DNA of 64,000 nucleotides from Entrophospora sp. SA101. Taxonomy: Eukaryota > Glomeromycota > Glomeromycetes > Entrophosporales > Entrophosporaceae. Each line of letters starts with the position of its first letter. Positions within the stretch are counted from its first letter, which is position 1. The notes under the pieces were generated by a model, which worked only from the letters and a program-made list of their open reading frames with translations, had not been told where the DNA came from and searched no databases. The stretch is taken from assembly GCA_958430865.1 (NCBI GenBank), contig CAUDNR010001347.1:1-64000 (forward strand). The letters run 5' to 3'. Shown here one piece after another: positions 58,036 through 64,000 of the stretch. The position numbers were made by a program, and so were the translations under genes.

Positions 58036-59119
58036 AAAAAAGTAAACAAAGAACAATTCATCATTATAAAATAAAAAATATGGTTTATTGTGTCTTTTTA
58101 AATGAATGAAAAACTTTATTGTTTTTGTTTGTAGTAGCACTTAATCTTGTTGTCTTTAGCTCAGTATTAATTTTACTCTGTAAATGATTGCTTGCTTTCC
58201 CGGCATTCGAAGATAAACAATAGCATTGTTTTTGAGGGAAATATTAAAAATATTCTTTCCTATGTGATTATCAAGCCTTAGCATTTTAAATATTGGTAAT
58301 AATTGCACCACTCCTGAAAATTATTGAACACAATATTCATTCAAGGAAGATTTTTGAAAAAATTCAGAACTTTAAATCATTTTGTTAAATCATACATTTA
58401 TATAGCATTTAATTCATTCTTTTACAGAAATCAAGTTAAACTGACCTCCGCACTTATAGGCTATATGCATTGATTCAAAGGGGGATAAGGCAAACAATGT
58501 GTTCTGATATTTGCATTTGGGCTCTTTGTCTTTTGAAGCACCTTGTGTGAGGAATTCATTCCAAGTTGAATATGGATAATGAAAGCATAGCTACACAAGT
58601 ATGGAAAGAATAGTTCTTATATACCTAATACCCAAGTACAACATATATAATTGGATTCATTCCATCTTTTGGAATTGATTTTTAAGGACTTAAACCGTCA
58701 TGGGTGATGATGCACTAACAGAGGATTTGAAACCAAAAAAAGCTTCTGTCAAAGTTGGCAGAAATTACAACTTGCAATTGTATACAATAGTTAAGTGAAA
58801 ATTTTTGCCTGAGATCCCAAATTCTATAAACAAGTCACCCTCATAGGAATTCAAAAATAAAACAGGGTATAATATTTCCAGAAAAAATTTTGAAAAATCA
58901 ATTAATAAACAAAAGAAAAAAGTTTGCTTATATCAATTCAGTAAATTTGATATATAACAATAATAATTGTTCCTCCAAATAAATTGATAAATTATAATTT
59001 ATTTATATATGTTATTTATATTACAATAAAGTAAAAGGATTCTACTTATTATTGTTAATAGATTAAATTTTAAAATATGGCTTACCTATATACATATGTA
59101 TTTCATAAATTTTTATCTA

Positions 59120-60600
59120 TTATTTGTTATCAGTTTGACCCCATAATCCTTTGCCAGCCTTACGTTGTTCTTCAGCCATTCTTTTAAACATTTCAATAGT
59201 ATCTCTTTCTTTTGCTTAGTAGTCAATAGCCTTTTCTTTTAGACTTTCCGCTTTTCAGCTTTATACTCTTGTTTTTTTTTTCTTACATTTCTTTTGATCG
59301 ATTATGAGAGGTAAGTCTAATTTATTTTTTTCAAAAATTTATGATTAATTAAATACGTGCACATCATATCATACACACATGCCTGTCCTAATTCCAACTT
59401 TACCTTGCTTGAAAATCATCACCGCCATCAATTAAATCATCATCATTTAATTCAACATTCGGACTTGTTTCTCTTCTATAGTATGCATTTTTGACTTTTT
59501 TCTTTTCAATCATTGCTTTTCTACCTATATATTATATATAATTATATATAATTTGTAAAAGTATATACAATAAAATATAAATATATATATATATATAAAT
59601 AATACTACCTGTAGGTTTGGTAACAAACAATTCATCCAAAACAATATTATGAGTTTTTCTAAACTCTCTTTGTTCCTTTTTTTTCTAAAAAACATTCATA
59701 ATGTTCTTTATCCTCTTCATCCATTCCTGAAAATCTCAATAAGAATTAAAACATTCATACATAATTTTTTAATTAGTTTATTATGAGAATAAAAAAGAAT
59801 ATTTAAAGTCTGACAAATACACCTTCTTCATAAGATCTTTTAGTTGTTGGAGGTGGCATTGTTGGGCCTAAGAAAAAATATTTATATTAATAACAATAAT
59901 GAGAAATCCTAATCCATTAAATATATCTAATTTGTGAACGTTATTATTATAGAAGGTCTTGACTCATCATTACCCCTATTAATACCATGAATATTACTCC
60001 TGTTATTTGTTGACCCTCATTTGTACTTTAGTAACAAACTTTGCCTATCTACAGAGTTTTCAATAACATCAAGCTCATCCCGGTTTGCATTAATATTCCA
60101 TTTATATCTAGTACCTTCTGAATTAGTTAATTGTAAAGAACGCATTCCTTCATAATAAAAATATTATTTATAAACTTTATACAAGTGTATATACTAACTG
60201 TCTAATTTAACTTTATTCACAAATTTTTAAAAGTATCAATGAGCTTCTTCAGTTTTCATTTCATCAAAAAATTTATCTTTATATTCTCTCAGCCAAAGAT
60301 GAAATTCTGTTGATTTTGAATAATAATCATCTTCTGATATATCTAAATAATGATAGCATGAGTCTTTGTGTATGAATTAATAGACTTTTTTGCTATTAAT
60401 CAAATCTTGTTTTAATAAATTAAACTATATATTAACTATTATTATAATACATCTAAATCCTTTTGGATATTTGATATCCTCATTTGAATCATTATCAGTA
60501 TGTCATTGTCGTTTATGACTTTTTTCTTGTGATGTTTTTTTATATGGCTATCTTCATTTTTTTTTTTTATTATGACGTCTTTTGGTCTTGGTGAAGACAT
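59120..60600 (-). pseudogene. SCI1-like pseudogene (second copy)
   Basis: Same sequence as 9336-10816, with the same stops. See that entry for the domain reading. Confidence 0.5.
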
Positions 60601-60669
60601 TTTATTAATATTAATAATATAACAAAATATAAAATCCCCATAAAACTAGTTTTGTGACATTTGATTTTC

Positions 60670-60826
60670 ATACTTACCTGGCGCGGTACTGCCATGACCA
60701 AGAAGGTGGCGGTACGGATTATGACTATTGGCATTGCACAGCGCCTGGTGACTACTACTCCGAATATTCTGATGGGTATCTCGGGCGCGTAATTTTTTGT
60801 AGTTGGAGTGGTAGTGGTACGCCGCA
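60670..60826 (+). ncRNA. U1: U1 snRNA (second copy)
   Basis: Identical to 10886-11042 with the same 5' ATACTTACCTGG, stem-loop I and Sm site. It is probably the same locus represented twice. Confidence 0.9.
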
Positions 60827-62361
60827 ATTGCTCATTTTTTTATTTTAAAAGAAAGCGAGTGAAGGGATAGTTAAGGATAGGATCCATGTACACACAAATT
60901 GATGTAAATTATGTCTAATTCGAGCAACGAAAATAAATATAAATGAAGAATATTAATCAAAAGAAAAAAATCCGAATTGAAAAAAAACATTCTTCCATTT
61001 TTTTTATCTATGCAAATTTTTTAATGTACAATCATATCTTTACAGCATCTTTTGATATCATCTACATGCTTCATCAAGACTGTCTCTTCCGCCGAAAATG
61101 TGATGAGTGGAAGCGTTATATATAAATCAAGCTTAACCACATTCAGAGAAAGGGGGCTTTACCGATTATAAAATAGCGACTTCAAGGAAGGCACATTAGT
61201 TTATTTTGTATACGAGAGAACAACATAGAATATATACGTAATAATAATTGATGATTTTTAAAAGTCTCGCAAAAAATGCTCAAGATGGAAAACTCCTCGA
61301 GGTGGTTTTTTCCAGATTTCCCTCATCCAAACAATTATCATTGATGACGATGATAATGACAGCTCCATCGTAAATAATTTGGTGTTTGTGCTGCTCACTT
61401 ACCCACTGCGACGTCCAATTTGAATGATATAACAAATGAAAAATAATTAGAAATTACGTAATATCTAACAATTAGCAACGAATAAAAATATCAATAAAAT
61501 TCAATTAGATTGGTAACGAATAAAACATTGATGGTGTATAATAATAAAAGAAAATTTATAAGACATTAATTATATCGACGTAGGGTTTCTTCTATTCGTA
61601 TAAAACGAATAAAACGAATAAAACGAATAATAATGTTTCAAATAAAACAAATAAGAATTTGCATTACGAATAGAAACTCTGCATTTGTGGCATTTTCTCG
61701 TCACTTTTAGCTTCTCGCTTGTAAACTTGTTAATTGTTATACAATGTACACGTTCAATAAAGAATGAATAAAAATTGTAATCGTTAACAATTTATAAATT
61801 ATGAAAAAGTGTAACAATTTGTTCGACGATGATGTTTAGATTATAAAAGAGGACTTGTATTTCACAATAATTAAAACAAAGAGTGTATTTTGAAAAGTGA
61901 TTCTTTAGATGTTGCATGTAATATGAACTGTTGTTATTTCAGCAATTTCCCATTAATCAAAAGAATTTTGTCAATTCCGTTTAATTCAAGCATTGTCACC
62001 ATTTCAATGTAAATACACTACAAATGGCAGGGAATCAACGATGATGAAGTATATATTCCCAAAAAAAAAACACAAAAATGTAAAGTAAACGAAGACATAA
62101 ACAAAGAACAACAAAAAAAAACCAAGTAAATATTTACCATTTATCTGCTCTATTTTTTTTTTAGAAATAATATATTTTTCTAAATGTCTAGAACGTCCTT
62201 GTCTAACTTGTAAGTGACCGATCATCCACGTTCTCAAGCAGTCGTTGTAAATTTCAAAAACGGTGTGCAAATCTGTTCAAAAAAAAGACACAAAATACAA
62301 ACAATGCACAGTCAAAACTGGACTAGAAGGATTCCTTAAAGATAAATACCTTTAACCTACA

Positions 62362-62618
62362 ATCCAAAATGCTGTTGAAAGAAGAGCTCGAGTTGTTTTT
62401 GAAGGCTCTTGGTAGGTTAATCAAACAGCACTTTATCACGTATCACGTATCCTTGGTGATCAATTTCCTTTCAACGCAAGCGAAGGTGCTTTCAAGTATG
62501 TGCAGCAATGTTTCCAAGCTGTAACTACATACCAAAATACCCCTAACGCCGCCAAATAACCCACCATAAATAACATTCGACACACAATATCGATTTCAAA
62601 GAATGAGTTGGACAAATA
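62362..62618 (+). pseudogene. decayed coding relic (second copy)
   Basis: Copy of the 12578-12834 relic, with the same stops. Confidence 0.35.
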
Positions 62619-63240
62619 AAAAATCATTAGGGAGACTTCTCGCACAACCGATATGTTACAAATTGTCAGAACCACAAACAACCAATCTCAGTAATCGACT
62701 TAAAAAATGGATAAAGCATAAATTATTCAAGATTCAGCAATTTCTTTTACCAAAAAAAAACACATCGACTCCATCATAAATCATTTCATCACCAACTTGA
62801 AAAATCGAGATCCCCCTTCCCTCCCTTTAAAGATTATTGACAAACTCTCTAAATCACATTAGCAATACCTTCTTCACATTCACTCGAAAGTGCAACAGAC
62901 GTTGTCCTAAAATCAAGCTCTTGATGATGCATCCGTAAAAAGCATCTTTGTGAAAAAAATACCTCCAAGAAATTGAAAACTACCAAACAATTGTTTGATA
63001 AGAAGTTGAACTGAACCCTGATTCTTCATTTAATAAATGGCAACAGAAATTCGCGAGATCAAATGCGTAATTCCAATTAGAGGCTGCATCGGGTTGGGTC
63101 CCATGTTTTAACCCGACCCGAACCTGAAAGTCGGATTTAGGTTGGTTTGGTCTTAATATTAACAATATATAAAATATATCCAAATTTGTAAGAGATCTGT
63201 GACTTTGTCACGTGAATATTTATTAATAATCAGTTTAGAT

Positions 63241-63440
63241 ATGGGCGTCTAAACTAAATTATTTAGACAATGTCTAAAATATAGATTAATTTAGACATTT
63301 AGACGATTGAGACCATGATTGTCTAAAATGGACTTTGTTATATTAAGCAAATCATTATTATTTATATTAATTTAGACATTTAGACATTTTTTGTCTTATT
63401 TTTGACTTTAGACAAACCCAAAAACAATTTAGACGCCCAT
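63241..63440. mobile_element. 200-bp MITE (second copy)
   Basis: Copy of 13457-13656 with the same perfect 13-bp inverted ends. Confidence 0.65.
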
Positions 63441-64000
63441 CTATAGTTGCCGAAATTTCAAACAATTATAACTTTTTTTTACATTATTTTTCATGTCTAG
63501 AAAGATTGCAAAAATAGGGAGTTTTTGGTAAAATGGCCCATATTTAGTAAAGCATGAGTAAAGCATGAGATTTGTGATGTCTTTAAATGATTGGCACTAT
63601 ATAATATAAGAAAATACATTCATTCGTTTAAAATGTTAACATTATCATTACAATAATCTTCTATTCTTGTTTGTATTTGTTCTCGAGAATTTTATAAAGA
63701 AATTTCACTTTTTAATCTTTTGACATAGTCCGCATTAAAAAATATTAATAAAAAAATATGAAAACAATGTTGGAATTAACCCGCATACAATCTCACAATA
63801 TTATTATTATTTATAATTATATAACTGTCTATTTACACACTTATTTTAGATTAATTAACATACGTTATTATACATTAATAACATCACCATCATATGTTAT
63901 TATATATAATAATAATAATAGTAACACATTATTTATTAATCGTGCATTATTACGCGCAATCTATAAAAATAATAGCCAAAAGAGCAAAGATCATCGTTTC

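Larger units (their letters stand above)
57860..64000. repeat. second copy of 8076-14216
   Basis: From the first base after the gap to the window end the sequence follows 8076-14216 at a constant offset of 49784. Spot checks at the start, at U1 and at the last six bases agree, and the encoded frames are identical. No difference was noticed. It begins inside the last exon of the zinc-finger gene. It is most simply a duplicated contig end. Confidence 0.95.

Overview
The window is eukaryotic, very AT-rich nuclear DNA. Genes are split by many short introns (about 70-110 bp, GTAAGT-like donors, TAG or CAG acceptors) and separated by 0.3-4 kb of AT-rich spacers full of decayed repeats. The proteins are recognisably fungal: Vps74, SOK1/TCP11, a Clr2 N-domain, Set9, an Rsc9/ARID2-like protein, Spc24, Pml1/SNIP1 and C1D/Lrp1. 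Together with Asn/Asp/Gln/Ser runs, a MULE-derived domain gene, a Fanzor/TnpB relic and mixed DNA-transposon relics, this suggests an early-diverging fungus, most likely an arbuscular mycorrhizal (Glomeromycotina) genome. The lineage call is inference.

Layout. 0-6.7 kb: relics, an Asn-rich gene split by a hAT-type MITE, and a probable Spc24 gene. 7.3-8.25 kb: an intact small PRMT3-type zinc-finger gene. 9.3-14.2 kb: an SCI1-like pseudogene, U1 snRNA, a decayed coding relic and a MITE. 14.3-15.1 kb: an RGG-tailed relic. 15.9-19.0 kb: SOK1/TCP11. 19-22 kb: repeats only. 22.1-25.0 kb: a Clr2-domain gene with a Thr/Ser/Pro repeat tail. 26.8-27.2 kb: Fanzor relic. 27.4-28.3 kb: UMP-CMP kinase. 30.6-34.5 kb: APC2. 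34.8-36.0 kb: Vps74/GOLPH3. 36.6-39.4 kb: a Cys-module Gln/Asp/Ser-rich protein. 39.8-40.5 kb: a small candidate gene. 41.6-43.6 kb: two non-autonomous DNA transposons. 43.9-45.7 kb: cystathionine beta-synthase. 46.2-49.0 kb: Set9-type H4K20 methyltransferase. 49.4-50.8 kb: a MULE-derived domain gene. 51.9-56.3 kb: C1D/Lrp1, Pml1/SNIP1 and the ARID/RFX protein. 56.35-57.64 kb: a truncated Tc1 element.

A 10-base N gap at 57850-57859 is followed by 57860-64000, which repeats 8076-14216 at a constant offset of 49784. This starts abruptly at the gap inside the zinc-finger gene, so it is most simply an assembly join, and features there should not be counted as extra genes.

The genes are mostly housekeeping and unlinked in function: cell cycle (Spc24, APC2), chromatin (Clr2-like, Set9, Rsc9/ARID2-like), RNA metabolism (U1, C1D, SNIP1), Golgi retention (Vps74), nucleotide and sulfur metabolism (UMP-CMP kinase, CBS). 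No operon-like logic applies. Exon borders were worked out by hand from splice consensus and reading-frame continuity. Nothing was aligned or searched.
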